From positions 16,003 through 80,002 of the forward strand of contig CAUDNR010003090.1 in assembly GCA_958430865.1 (NCBI GenBank): a DNA stretch of 64,000 nucleotides, written 5' to 3'. This DNA comes from Entrophospora sp. SA101 (taxonomy: Eukaryota; Glomeromycota; Glomeromycetes; Entrophosporales; Entrophosporaceae). Below, piece by piece: positions 36,640 to 47,839 of the stretch; the stretch's first letter is position 1, and every line of letters starts with the position of its first letter. Made by a program: the position numbers and the translations under genes. The notes under the pieces are model-generated. The model ran no database searches, had not been told where the DNA came from, and saw only the letters and a program-made list of their open reading frames with translations.

Positions 36640-37589
36640 AGAAAAACCCTCATGTGGAATCAAAAGCTATTTATGAATTTCGATTGCTAAAAAAATCAGC
36701 TAAACTTTTTTTCTTAATTTAAAAAAAAAAAACATTTTGTCCTAATCTTTTCCTCGTGTTTATTTATTCGTCCCATATTAAAAGTCAATTGGTTTTTTTC
36801 AAGTTTATTGATATAGAAGAATTGACTTCATGCAAACATCAAAAGTTATTTACAAATTTTGCTTGTTTAAAAAAAAAAAAATCAATTAAGCTTTTTTTTT
36901 CTTAATATTAATTAAAAAAAAAATTTTTTTGCAACGGATTTTATTTTTCTCCGAAATGGAAAGGAAATTAAAATAAAATTTTTTCCTATCCACTATTTTT
37001 CAAAAATGGTCAAAATCAAAAAAAATTTGTACACATTGTTTGTTTATCGATTATTGAATTTACCAGTAATGATAACAACAAATAAAATGTAAAAAAGTGT
37101 TTTTGAATCCCAGTCTTGTGACCCGAAAACAGTTTTGTGACAAGTCTTTGACGATCTGGGATCTGAGGTAAAGGCTCCAAGGCAAGGCCATAAGTTCTTG
37201 GTCATTTCAAACGATCCAAAACATCAGAGCAAGACGAATACCTAATGGTAGATAGCGGTAGACACCACTCAAAAAACATCTAAAGTAAAACACAATTTCC
37301 TTTCAGTCAAATATCTGCTTCGCTCAACCCTGACGTTTTGAACAAAAATAGATAATTTTTCGGTTGCCAAATTAATATAAATGAGAATTCGCATGATACG
37401 ACGATGTAAAAATAACCACAACCCTTTATCAATTTTGGAAAACGAAAATATGTTTCAAATTGTTAGGAAAAATGAAAATATTACACAAAATATAAAAATC
37501 TACCACGTTTGGAAAGAAACCGTAACACGACAACCTTTCTTTCTGTATTAAACAAACACCAAGTCAAATTTTATATTTTATATTTTATA
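36640..37589. repeat. Upstream arm shared with kinase copy 3 (inverted match to 50733-51720)
   Basis: Shared landmarks, in inverted orientation: AATTCGCATGATACGACG with AAAATAACCACAACC near 37390 versus near 51070-51100; the CATTTTGAACG/CATTTCAAACGATCCAAAAC stretch near 37200 versus 51250; and the AAAAAGTGTTTTTGAATCCC stretch near 37095 versus 51365. No gene. Confidence 0.65.
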
Positions 37590-39226
37590 ATGTCATATTT
37601 TAAACTATTATCAGCAGAAAGAAAGAATTTCGTGTATAAAATTGATAATGAAATGCGTAATAATGCTAATGCTAATTGTGTTAGAGAAAGTAAGAAAGAT
37701 TATTATTTTTCATTAGTCAAAAAAAACAAGGAGCTTTCTGAAAATGAAAAAGAATATTGTAAGTAAGGATACCGGCTGCAACTTTTGATGATGGTTGCTA
37801 CCATCTTTGCGTCATATAAAAACGATTGCAACCACCTTTACAACCATTTTGTTTCCTTTTTTGGATTGCGACATGGAACACTAATTGTAAGGAAAGATTT
37901 ATTTATGGTTTTGAATTAGATAATGCATTGAAAAAAAAAGGCAAACCAAAAGAATGTAACAAGTGTAAATTGACAAGATACTCTGATAGGTTCTGTGAAG
38001 GTTGTATATATTAGTTTAAAATTACAGAGTCTTTTCACCACTTGGACATCTGGAAATAACATAATTGATGATTTTATTCAACAATGTCAAATGAAATCAT
38101 CTCTGCCAGACTGTATTTTAGAATGGATACCTTTTGAGCAATTTTATGATATAACAAAGTTGACTGAAGATGGATTCAGTTCGATTTTTACTGCTGGATG
38201 GATAAGGGGAAGTATTGATGATTACAATGAAAATACAAAGGAATTTAGTTATTTTGGAGATAGAGGGCAACTAGTAGTATTAAAAAGTTTAAACAATTCA
38301 AGTAATCCAGGAAAAGCCTTTTTTGATGAGGTTGGTAGTTGTCATTTGAACAAAATAAACAATCTGTATTATATAATACTAATTGATTTTATATTCAATC
38401 TCAGGCAGTGAATTATTGTAAAATTAAATCATCATCAATTGTTAAGTGCTTTGGTATAACTAAATTTCCAGATAATGGAAATTATGCAATTGTTTTAACT
38501 TATTTATCAGATGGAAATTTAAGGGATTATTTACAAAAAAATCTAACATTAAAGGACAGAATTACAATATTTTATTATTTATGTTATGCATTATATCAGA
38601 TACATTGGAAAGATTTAATCCATTGTGATTTACATAGTGGTAATATACTTGTACAAGGAGGCAATTGTTTTATTACAGATTTGGGATTATGTGGGCCAGT
38701 TGATGATGAATCATCAAATAAAATCTATGGAATTGTATCATATGTTGCACCCGAATTACTTAGAGGCACAAAGAATACAAAGAATACAAAAGAATCTGAT
38801 ATCTATAGTGTTGGGATGTTAATGTGGGAAATATTTGCAGGTCATCCACCATTTGATGATAGAGCTCACAATCATCGTTTGATTTTTGATATATGTGAAG
38901 GTTTACGACCACCAATACTACCTGGAATGCCTGATGATTATGCACAAATGATGCAGAGGTGTTGGGATGTGGATCCATCAAAAAGACCAACTAGTGGAGA
39001 ATTTTGGACATTTGCTGATAATAAACTTGAAGAAATTATTAAAAATAATGATAGCAATAATACTACTAGTAGCAGTGGTAGTGGTGATTCGCAACAAGTA
39101 CACAAACCACATCCAGATGCATATCATACAATTAGAATATTAGATGAAGAGATTGCTAAATCTAAAAGCTTGAAAATTACAAGTAATAGTTCGTTAAATA
39201 ATCTTGATTGTGACTCTTTTCTCTAA
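37590..39226 (+). pseudogene. TKL-type protein kinase, copy 2, MITE-interrupted
   Basis: Begins MSYFKLLSAERKNFVYKIDN. After NEKEY the frame is cut by a 120-bp insertion (37764-37883). A second lesion, four extra bases near 38009 after CEGCI, breaks the frame again before LQSLFTTWTSGN. Beyond that the kinase domain is open: KLTEDGFSSIFTAGW, VVLKSL, an intron with donor GAG|GTTGGT and acceptor TCTCAG|GCAGTG, LIHCDLHSGNIL, TDLGLCG, APELL, SVGMLMWEIF, and unlike the other copies an intact RCWDVDPSKRPTSGEFW. A Ser/Asn-rich tail follows, with HPDAYHTIRILDEEIAKSKS, to the stop at 39226. It is the best reference for the C-terminus. A shorter protein starting at a downstream ATG such as MKSSLPDCILEW is possible. 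Confidence 0.78.
37764..37883. mobile_element. 120-bp hAT-like MITE inside kinase copy 2, 8-bp target duplication
   Basis: The 120-bp segment is flanked by the direct repeat ATTGTAAG at 37756-37763 and 37884-37891. Removing the insertion and one repeat gives sequence that aligns with the uninterrupted kinase copies. Eight-bp duplications are typical of hAT elements. A related copy lies at 27766-27882. The right end complement is TAGTGTTCCATGTCGCAATC; the left end is degenerate. Confidence 0.75.
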
Positions 39227-40440
39227 AATGTTAACAAAGGTGAACAAAAATTTCATTATTAATTAATTGAAAATTACTATCCATTGATTATTACTAACGA
39301 TATTAATTAATTAATTAATAAACATTAAATTCTAGTAACAATAGTAAAAGATGAATGCCTAATTTAATCTCCACTATAAATTTATTATCTTCTTTTTTTT
39401 ATCTTTTTATTTCATCCTTATTTTATATATATAACAATAATAAACTTTTTACAATTTTTGATTCTTGTTAAATGATGACATTGCAAGGTATCATTTCGGT
39501 TAATTAACAATTATGGCTTAACTTTTGGTCAGTTAATAGCTCACAATAATCAGATAACTGAAATATGGCCCTTTTGCAATACTATAAAGTTCTTTTTATT
39601 CGATTTGTTTCAGTTGTTTGCTGACCAATTGCAAATTCATTTTGGTTTACTTGCAAAACAACTTAAGCAGCTTGTTTAACAGCCTTACGTTTACGACTAC
39701 AATAATAATATCAGTATTTCCGATTAACCTTTGGACGATACTTTATCAATACCCACTAGTTAACCAACGTCAATCCAAACCTTTGCTTATTCATTAAAAG
39801 CAAATTACGTTACTAATCGTTGTTAACACCCACTAGTTAACCAACATCAGTCCTAACTTTGCTTACATGCTCACTAACATAGCTTTTTATCAAAGATCCA
39901 CAATTGTTACCTTTTACCAAGACACAAACTACACTTTTTGCTTTTATCAGTCAAAGAAAATAAAAATAACGGTTTATTTTTATTTTATTTTAAAAGCCTA
40001 TTAACGTTTAATAAAAATAATGATTCTATCATAGAATTTTATTTTATTAGAATGTTAATTATCCTTTCGTTGGTCACTGCAATAAGGATAAAGATGAAGA
40101 TGTGTGTTTATTATTGCAAAGTAGCTTAATCAATCAATATGTTATAAAAATTTCCATAGCTTTTGCGTAAAATTTTCATTTGTTAACATAAAGTACTAAT
40201 AGATGATTTTATCTACACCGATCATGTATCACGTTATTAATATAAGCCCCGAATTAGTAGTTCCTTGGGAACAACTGATGAAAAATGCACAAGAAAAATA
40301 TTAAAAAAAAGACCTTGGAATACATATTTACAAGTTTTTTTTTATAATTTTACTTGCGTCATTTTTGGCTTAATGGCAGCGAATTTGACGTAATAGTTTT
40401 ACAACTTTGGTAACATTTCGTCAAACAACATTACTGTCTA
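39227..40440. repeat. Downstream arm of inverted duplication (pairs with 23725-25084)
   Basis: Inverted match to the region beyond kinase copy 1. The match can still be recognised in the segment TTACTTGCGTCATTTTTGGC, through TAATAGTTTTACAACTTTGG, to ATTTCGTCAAACAACAT. No gene is seen. Confidence 0.75.
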
Positions 40441-41075
40441 GCCTAAAGATATAAACCGAAAATTTTCGGAGCTTTATTCATGACACTTCTATTATTTTTG
40501 TAACAATTCCAAAAACCGGATATAATTTCTTGTTTAATTCGCCTAACCAGAAATTCTGGAACTTCTGATGAGATTATTATATTTGAGCTTTGTCTTCGTA
40601 AACCATTAATGTTTTTATACTAATAATCGTGTTGGCACAGATTGCACTTATAAATTTGATTCTAATTTAAAAATGAAAAACAACTAATGACTAGAAAATA
40701 TTACAGTTTCAGTACTTACTTGGACTTGGATTTTGTTTGTTGTTTTTATCTTCGGTGTAGCCCGCATATATGATAATTAACTGGTGTGACAAGTCGCCTG
40801 GCTGTTATTATTATTTAATCTTTGGTGGGATCTCGGATTATAGAGAAGAGGTTGGAGTTTCTACCATAAAAGGTAATGACATACAATGCCACGTGATTCT
40901 GTTTGTGAGTTAGTCTATTTATATCATTGATCGTCACAGTTGGCCAATAATATTTTGAAATTTACAACCCCAATTGAAGTTGTTTGTGTGTTACACAACA
41001 TAAAAAAGGATCTTCATTTCGAATGTCCATTATGCTCCGATTTTTTTGTAGAATTAATAATAGTAATAAAACAAA
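40441..41075. other. Upstream region of the RABL6-like gene
   Basis: No separate gene. Sequence just before 41076 is open in one frame but lacks motifs and is most likely 5' UTR. Confidence 0.35.
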
Positions 41076-43626
41076 ATGGTCAGTTAAATGATTTTTTATT
41101 ACTATTTATGACTTTCAATTATTTATATTTATATAATATTAATTATCCTTTACATAGGGTAACGAACAAACTAAAGTGGCGGCAAATTTTGACACTTCAC
41201 AAAATGGAAATCTCAAACCGATGCAAGGAATATTTAAAAAAGGTGTTCAATATAATAGTATGTGTCAAAGATCCTCAAAATTTTTTATTATTTAAGTTTT
41301 AAATTTTTATTTATTAAATGATGATATCAGTGAAGATAATAATACGCGGTGATATTCGAACTGGAAAAACAACATTATGTAAGTTATACCATTCCTTCTA
41401 AATTATTTATACATACATACATACATACATATTTATATATGAGAGTATATAATGATCATTACACCTACCAATAAAAGTCAATAGATTGCAAGGAGAAGTA
41501 TTTTCCAAAGAGTATTTATCTACACCACAAATACAAGTAGCAAATATACAATGGGATTATATTCATACAAATGATGTGATCAAAGTAGAAATATGGGATG
41601 TTGTAGATAAAGGAATAAATTCAACAGTAGAAAGGTCAATAACTTCAGATACTAGTCTGAAAATAGACAATAATCAAGGTAAATAAAGGTAGGAGAGAAG
41701 AGGAAAAGCAAATTTTTAAAAAGTTGTTACATACATACATATATATATATATATATCATCACACAAAACAAATTAATTCATACTTTTAGTATCAGCTTTA
41801 TCATCATCAAATTCTCGAGTAAATTTACCACCAGAACAATTAACACTGGATGCAGCAACCATTGATGTTTACAGAAATACACATGGTATAATTCTAATGT
41901 TTGACATTACAAAAAGTTGGACTTTTGATTATGCAATTAAAAAGTTGGAATCAATCCCTGATTCCATGACAGTTTTACTCTTGGTAAGTATTTGTTTATA
42001 ACTATATGTGTGTATGTATGTATGCATGTATGTATGTATGTAATATCTTTTTGTTGTTATTATTTAGGGTAATTTCAGTGATTTGAGGTAGATATATTTC
42101 TAACGTTTTTTACATCTCACAATCAGTATATTATACTTATGTCAATTAATATTCTCAACACAAAAAAAAACCTAAAAGTGAACAACGAGTGATCACACAT
42201 TCTCGAATATATCAATCATTGGCAGACATTAACAGATACCGTGTAAAGAATTATCCATCTGCAAATATGATCCGTTATGTTGAAACTAGTATGCTTACAG
42301 GATTAGGTTTAGAATACATATATAAATATTTTGGTGTTCCTTTTTTACAATTGCAGGTAGATCATTTAATATAATTTTAATATATACCATTAATTTATAT
42401 TTACATATCATAATATGAATAATTGAATTTGTTTTAGAGAGATATTCTTCAACAACAATTACAATTAAAAACTAAAGAATTAGCAAAACTTCTTGAATCA
42501 TTGGATGATGTTGAACAATTTTCACCACCTTCTCCAACTCAAAATTATAGTGAAAATATTCAAATAGATGATTTAGAAAGTTTGTCATTGTTTTTAATCA
42601 TTATTGCCCCCCTCCCAATGATATTAAACAATAAATATATTTATGTTTATTTTTATATCTATTCATATAGCAGAAATCAAGTTTGACCAATTAGAAAAAG
42701 ATCAAATAAACAATTTGTGGGATAATAAAATTGGAAAAAAGGAAAAAACTCATAAAAACAAAAAAAAAGAATCTGGCAAAAAAAAAAAATCAAATAATAC
42801 CCCAGTAATTATAGAAAAATCATCACAAAAATCATCACAATTAGTAGACTTGCCGGAAAAAAACACCAAGAAAACCACAGCAACAACAACAATATCAACA
42901 ACATCAACAATATCAACAACAGTAACATTATCATCAGACACAAATGTCATTGATGAATTTGTTGCTGGTGAATTAGAAGATGATTTTTTTGATGATTTAC
43001 CTGAACCTAATTTGACTTTACCCTCACCACCGTTACCATTACCACCAATCAATACTTCTTCCAAAATAGAAGAAGATTCGCCGGTTCCAAATCCAATGGT
43101 AACAGGTGATGAGGATCTCGTTGGTGTTGAAGATGATGATGAATCGGAAGAACTGAATCAACTACAACGGCAACAATTTAACCATATAAAAATCATTAGT
43201 CCAACAACCTATACTGAAAATCTTACAAATGTTTGGCATCGACGTCAAAGCAACATACCTTCTACCATCGTTAATAATCAAATTAACGATAGTAGTGATG
43301 ATGATAATAATGATGACAGTTTAATAACGGGAATTAAACAAATTAATTTGTTGAATAGAAGACATTCAAATGCAGCATCATCAATTAATGACAGACGGAC
43401 TAGCACAAGTAATGATGATTTAAACACAATTGAAGTAGAAAATAATCAATTTACTACTAGTAATCGAGAATCATCAAGCTATTATTCACCATATATTGAT
43501 ACATCCTTTGATTTTAATACCGACAAATATTCACCAATGCCATTTGGTGCATCAGCTGATTATGAAGAAATTGGCGAAGGTCAAGATAATCCTTGGTTAG
43601 ATTCCAATCAAGGAAAAAATTCTTAG
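41076..43626 (+). CDS. RABL6: RABL6/Parf-like small GTPase with long C-terminal tail
   Basis: Rab-like protein 6 is an atypical, large Ras-superfamily protein. Exons can be chained in frame: an ATG-only first coding exon (41076-41078), 41158-41257, 41331-41378, 41478-41678, 41790 to about 41984, and further exons to 43626. Conserved text is in family order: MQGIFKKGVQYNMKIIIRGD, RTGKTTL (P-loop, Thr in place of Ser), FNRLQGEVFSKEYLSTPQIQ (switch I region), VEIWDVVDKG (switch II region, with no Gln after DVVDKG), LDAATIDVYRNTHGIILMFD, ITKSWTFDYAI, LLLGNFSDL, RVITHSRIYQSLADINRYR and YFGVPFLQLQRDILQQQL. The tail is Lys-rich, then Thr/Ser-rich, then acidic, as in animal RABL6. The ATG-only exon is the least certain part. 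Confidence 0.87.
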
Positions 43627-43808
43627 AATAAATTTTTTTATTCATATTAATTATAATTTATACCCGTTTAATGTTAGAATAAATGTATTAATTTTTATTA
43701 TTAATTATTAGTTGTTATTAATGGTTTAATATAATATTTTTTTTTTCATATAAAAATGACACAATAATAAAAAAAGAATCTTTATTTTTTTATTATTTTA
43801 ATTACAGC

Positions 43809-45340
43809 TTATTTAATTATTTTGCGAACATCATGTAATTCTTCCCATTTTATTGTAAATATTTTTGGTGGTTCAATCTGACTATCAAGAATATATTCAT
43901 CACCCAAATCATAAAGACTAAATTTTCCAAATTCATTGTTATTTATAAAATTAAAATCTTTTTTTAATTCTTGATTTGGGTTTGCGGAAGAAAACGTTAA
44001 TGTGACTTGATTTGTTATCGGTTCGTATCCAATTATTGTTGCTTCCTATTTGTTAATATGTTACAAATATAAAAGTGAAATAGTTAACTTTCATCGATAA
44101 TCATAATCTTTATTCCACAAAAATTTAAAATATTAATTACCTTATATCTTGATAATCCAGGTGTATAATTATCGGATAATTCAATAACCTATAATATTAT
44201 CAACAGTATATTAATGTCAAACATATAGTTATTATGATAATAATAATTTAGAATTAAAAATCGCACCTTATAAGCAATATTATCACCAATATTAGGTCTA
44301 CTTTCATAAACTTCTAATTTTTCGTAATCAACGATCAATTGTTGTTTATCTTCCTGAATTTCCTCATCATCTTCCTCACCGTTGTCATCATCATTCTTAT
44401 TATTTGCTGATAATGATGATGATGCATTATTATTGTCATCTTGATGAATTCGGCTTCGCTTTGCACTCTTGACTTGATTTCTATAATAATATTCATCATC
44501 ATCATCATCATCATCATCAATTTCTGCTTGATGTTCATTTTGATTTATTTGATAATTATCATGCTGCTGAATTCCCTTTGCTACCTTTTTCCTTTTTTCT
44601 CCCTTTTTATTCTGTGAATTAGCGGTGGTATCTAAATCTACTCTTGTTATTATAACACGTGAGGGCGGCAAATCATCTACTATTGGCGGTCCAGTCGGAA
44701 TACCATCCAACCAGCGTGCCGTTAATGCAGCTTTTGATAAAGGAGAAGATGAAGGTAATTTTAATGTATTATTATTGTTATTATTCTCGCTCTTATTCTT
44801 GTTCTTCTTGTTCTTCTTATTCTTCTTATTCTTGTTGTTATTATTATTATTATTATTATTATTAGTTATTGTGTTATTTTTATTACTATCGCTAATTCCA
44901 TTCTGATCTTTCGTTTTATTGTCATTTTCATAATTGTTATTATTATCGCTAATTTCATCCTGAACTTTTGTTTTACTGCCCTTTTCATAATTATCATTAT
45001 TATTATGACTAATTTCATTCTGATCTTTTTTTTCTTTGCTTACTGATTTATCTTCTTTGCTAACCTTATCATCGTCATCAGAAAGAACTAAATTTTCTTC
45101 GAATCTAATATGAACAGGTTTTTTATTAATCATTCCTTGAAAATAACCTTTTTTTTTATTTGAGGTTGCTGAAAAAGAAAGTGGTGGTTTTATTATTTCG
45201 GCTGATGTTCGTGATCCCATTACCGCTGATGATCTTGGAGGAATATTATGTTGTTGTTGTTGTTGTTCTATAGGATTTTTTTTTTTGGATTTCTTTTGCT
45301 TTTTTTGTTTTTTTTTAACAGTAACAACAACATCTTCCAT
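43809..45340 (-). CDS. Coilin-like protein (C-terminal Tudor-like domain)
   Basis: Coilin scaffolds Cajal bodies, where snRNPs mature. Three exons. The first and largest (45340 to about 44267) begins MEDVVVTVKKKQKKQKKSKK and is a low-complexity run of Lys, Asn, Asp and Ser. It includes KKGYFQGMINKKPVHIRFEE and ARWLDGIPTGPP, and ends SRPNIGDNIAYK. Exon 2 (about 44189-44141) encodes VIELSDNYTPGLSRYK. Exon 3 (about 44046-43809) encodes EATIIGYEPITNQVTLTFSS and finishes FTIKWEELHDVRKIIK-stop. This matches the coilin C-terminal domain order (VGD-x-IAFK-x-LELTSSYSPDVSDYKEG, then a strand with FW-x-EL-x-DPR-x-II). The N-terminal ubiquitin-like self-association domain of animal coilins is not evident, so either the gene starts further upstream or the fungal form lacks it. 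Confidence 0.75.
44838..44868. repeat. TTA/AAT microsatellite encoding an Asn run in coilin-like gene
   Basis: About eleven triplets that read as poly-Asn on the minus strand, in the disordered region. Confidence 0.8.
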
Positions 45341-45599
45341 ATTGATTTAATTTTTTTATCAAAAGATTTCGAAGATACCAAAATAACCGGACAAAATGCA
45401 GATCATGTAAATTTTCGTGACATTTTCATGTGTTTTACACAAAAATACACAAATATGAAAACTTGTCTTAGCAAAAATTCTCAAATTATTATTTTTTAAA
45501 ATGCAAGTCCTTGTGACCTTTCCTGTCCGATAAAATATAAAATTCGTTAACGTTAGAAAATTGATAAATTTATAAAATTATTTGTTTTTGAATTTATTG

Positions 45600-45860
45600 A
45601 AATGTCAAAAAGAAGATTTTTGAACGTGGTGCTGTTTAAGAGAAATGGTTGAAATCTTGGAAATCCCAAAATCTACCATTTCTGACAATATTACGAAGTT
45701 TAAAAATCTGTCCCTGCTAGACCACGCATAGGTAGGTAATGGTCGAGTTCTTCCTGAACTAGAGCTGGATGAAAAAGTGGAATCTAGAATTGGGACGAAT
45801 TGAAATTGGGTATGAGACCGCAGGTAAGCTTGATCAGTATTGCTACGCTTCAATGCGATG
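45600..45860 (+). pseudogene. Possible Tc1-like transposase N-terminal fragment
   Basis: The plus strand reads a helix-turn-helix-like run, EMVEILEIPKSTISDNITKF, then in another frame VPARPRIGR and ELELDEKVESR, with several stops. The order of HTH, Arg-Pro-x-Gly-Arg linker and second HTH start is that of a Tc1-type paired-like DNA-binding region. Badly decayed; no catalytic core follows. Confidence 0.35.
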
Positions 45861-46024
45861 ACAACATTATTAATAACTATATAAGAAAATTTTTGTCAAA
45901 GATAGCAACGAATTTCTATTATTAATAACTTTAATTTAAATAGAAAATCTTTGATTTTTATTCCTTAAAAAAAAAAATTTTTTTACAAAATTATTTATAA
46001 TAAATAAATATAAACTCTTGTTTA

Positions 46025-47290
46025 TTATTGTTGTTCTTGTATAAATGAAACACCTTTATTGATATTTGCTTTTAATTCAGGGATTGCAGCATTGAGAAGA
46101 GTCTTTTCATATTCAGAAATATTACCAATTGGATGAATTTTTGAAACACCATTTGGCTAAAAAGAAGGTTTATAAAAATCATAAATAAAGAATTATAAAT
46201 GCTCATAAACATATATATATATATATATTTTTTAAAAAAAAAAATTCACTTACACCCAATTCAATATTCGAAGAAAAATATTCTAAACCATCAATTTTAT
46301 CCTTGAGATGAGTGCTGCTGTTTTCTTTATCAGCATTAAGATTGATATAAGATTGTACGACTATACCAGATTTACCCTTTATAGTTGCATCAAAAATAGA
46401 AGATGCAAATACAGCACCAGCATGAGCCATAGAAAGTGTGGCAGATCCTGTACCATCTTTTGCTTTAACAACTTCATCACCGCCTAATAATAGCAATAAT
46501 CATTTTCACATTAATAATAACATCTAATTAACTTGGAGCCATCAAATAATCACTCCCCATTATATTACCAAATTGAATACGATTTGTTAATGAGGCAATT
46601 TGTTCTTGAGTGAGTTTGTGAGATGGTGAGACTTGAGATAAAAGTGGAATAATTGTGACGCCACTATGACCACCAACCACAGGAACACGAGTTTCACGAG
46701 GGTCAGTATCTGAAATAGAACTGACGAAAGTGGAAGCACGGACTATATCAAGTGTGGTTACTCCAAAAAGTCTTTTTGGATCAAACACATTATGTTTCTT
46801 TAACACTTCTGCGACAATTGGAACCGTGGAATTTACTGGGTTGGAAATGACAAGAATGAAAGCTTTTGGAGCATATTTAGCAATATCTGTTGCTAATTTT
46901 TGAACTATCCCTGCATTGATCTGAATTGATATTATTTTGTGATGAATCAAAAAAAAATATTCATTATACATTGAATATCCTCCATAATATAATTAATATA
47001 GTTAATAATACCTTAAATAAATCATCTCTTGTCATTCCAGGTTTTCTAGGAACACCAGCAGGAATAACTATAGTGTGTACATTGGTCAATGCATTTTTTA
47101 GTCCATCATCATTTGGCAAGTATCCTTGAACTTTTGCTGGTGTATTAATATGACTCAAGTCAGCAGCCACACCGGGAGTATTTACAATATCATAAAGTGC
47201 AAGTTCTGTTACAGCTTCGTTAAGTTTAAGAAGCAATGAGAGAGGTTGTCCAATACCACCGGAAGCACCAAGTACAGCTACTTTAACCAT
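46025..47290 (-). CDS. MDH: Malate dehydrogenase, NAD-dependent
   Basis: Interconverts malate and oxaloacetate with NAD. Four exons: 47290 to about 47013 ([20 protein letters not shown] with the Rossmann GxSGGIGQ loop, then [18 protein letters not shown], which carries the mobile-loop Arg residues), about 46919-46575 ([59 protein letters not shown] with the catalytic His), about 46483-46253, and about 46156-46025 ending FIQEQQ-stop. The sequence type is that of mitochondrial/peroxisomal fungal MDHs, but there is no N-terminal presequence: the Rossmann fold starts at residue 3. It also has no SKL-type end, so a cytosolic location is likely. About 335 residues. Confidence 0.94.
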
Positions 47291-47820
47291 TATTTTTTAA
47301 TTTTTATTTTTTTTCGTTATAAAGTTTATTTGAGAAAATTTAGAAAATTAAATTGGTTTTTTTTTTCAGTTAAAAAAAAAGTATTCTTATTATTATGTAG
47401 GATCTTGATCTTAATGATCCAGACTTTTCTGTTTTGATAAGATTTACTTGTTACACCAACCAAAATAAACTAAAGAATAAATTAAACTGTTTTTTTTAAT
47501 CTTCAGTTTATGATTATCTGCTTTGTTTGTGTAATTGATTTTTATTTTATTATTTGGATTTTCAAACAATTTCAATTTTCACTAAATATATATATTTTTA
47601 TTTTCTATCAACTTCCGATCAATTCAATTTAAGCATAATAATAAACAAATAATGCAAGAGAAAAAAAAAACTATTGCCATCTAATCATAAACTGATTTCC
47701 TTATCTTTGCTAAATCTATTAATAACTAACACTAGATTCTGATTAACTAATTCATTCATCCATACTACATCATTTTTATATGATTTATTTAAAAAAGCAG
47801 ATCCATGCATATATTATTTT
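47291..47820. other. Promoter side of malate dehydrogenase, no gene seen
   Basis: AT-rich upstream sequence with no coding signal. Confidence 0.35.
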
Positions 47821-47839
47821 AATTTATAATTTCCTCGAA

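Noticed and set aside
37759..37891. The hAT-like insertion acting as a working intron in kinase copy 2
   Set aside because: GTAAGTAAG...GTAAG splicing would remove 128 bp and place TGA in frame at the junction; no alternative AG restores the frame.
44625..44906. Leucine-rich plus-strand frame resembling a membrane protein
   Set aside because: It is the antisense of the Asn/Lys codon runs in the coilin-like gene; the hydrophobic run comes from a triplet repeat.
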